Source: Bursaphelenchus xylophilus (Eukaryota; Nematoda; Chromadorea; Rhabditida; Aphelenchoididae). From it: a stretch of DNA of 64,000 bases. The DNA lies in assembly GCA_904066235.2 (NCBI GenBank), contig CAJFCV020000002.1, positions 5,022,001 to 5,086,000 of the forward strand, written 5' to 3'. The notes under the pieces are model-generated. The model saw only the letters and a list, made by a program, of their open reading frames with translations. It was not told where the DNA came from and searched no databases. Below, piece after piece: positions 60,017-64,000 of this stretch. Each line of letters opens with the position of its first letter. Position 1 is the first letter of the stretch. A program made the position numbers and the translations under genes.

Positions 60017-64000
<3,984 letters not shown>

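Overview
This is a window of a nematode nuclear genome. The genes are compact, with many introns of 34-90 bases that follow the GTAAGT...TTTTAG/TTTCAG pattern, candidate trans-splice acceptors just upstream of ATGs, very short 3' ends, and families typical of nematodes (supplementary nuclear hormone receptors, a TWK-type K2P channel, calsyntenin/CASY-1, an SQV-8/GLCT-like glucuronyltransferase). I cannot name the species. All gene models were spliced by hand, and every complete model has a coding length divisible by three with the splice phase matching at every junction.

Layout, left to right. 1-2550: no supported gene, a degenerate tRNA-like sequence and a possible mariner-type relic. 2551-5333 (+): GT43 beta-1,3-glucuronyltransferase, with a hairpin element in intron 1 and a 740-bp palindromic element in intron 4. 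8419-13370 (+): calsyntenin, preceded by a GC-rich upstream region. 14124-14860 (-) and 15125-18452 (-): RABIF/MSS4 and coatomer beta subunit, a possible co-transcribed trafficking pair. 19175-21364, 21516-22687, 23550-25272 (+): SENP6/7-type SUMO protease, proteasome beta-3 and adenylosuccinate synthetase. 25521-29203 (-) and 40986-43549 (-): two paralogous nuclear hormone receptors. Between them lie the ERCC8/CSA-like WD40 gene (29597-31329, -), an unknown 310-residue gene (31471-32680, -), membralin (32907-35178, +), the HEMK2/N6AMT1 methyltransferase (35384-36101, +) and a CEP104 homologue (36107-40748, -). 43550-48084 is gene-poor. 48437-51348 (-): GH56 hyaluronidase. 52090-56306 (+): a thioredoxin-fold (PRXL2-like) protein ending in a CVIM CaaX box. 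56485-58018 (+): two-pore K+ channel. 58218-59374 (-): R3HDM4-like protein. 60017-64000 (-): Pecanex, running off the right edge.

The most unusual content is in the repeats. Two intronic elements (3929-4671 and 25727-26661) share an inner module and are each bounded by inverted arrays of a ~14-bp motif that starts TGACTGAA. An 11-bp palindrome, TGCACNGTGCA, recurs more than ten times in introns of three different genes. A ~40-bp sequence related to TTTCTCTGACCGTCTCT is scattered through seven sites. Other points are GC-AG introns in two genes, a 36-nt in-frame intron, stop codons of convergent genes only 5 nt apart, and a poly(A) hexamer that overlaps a stop codon.
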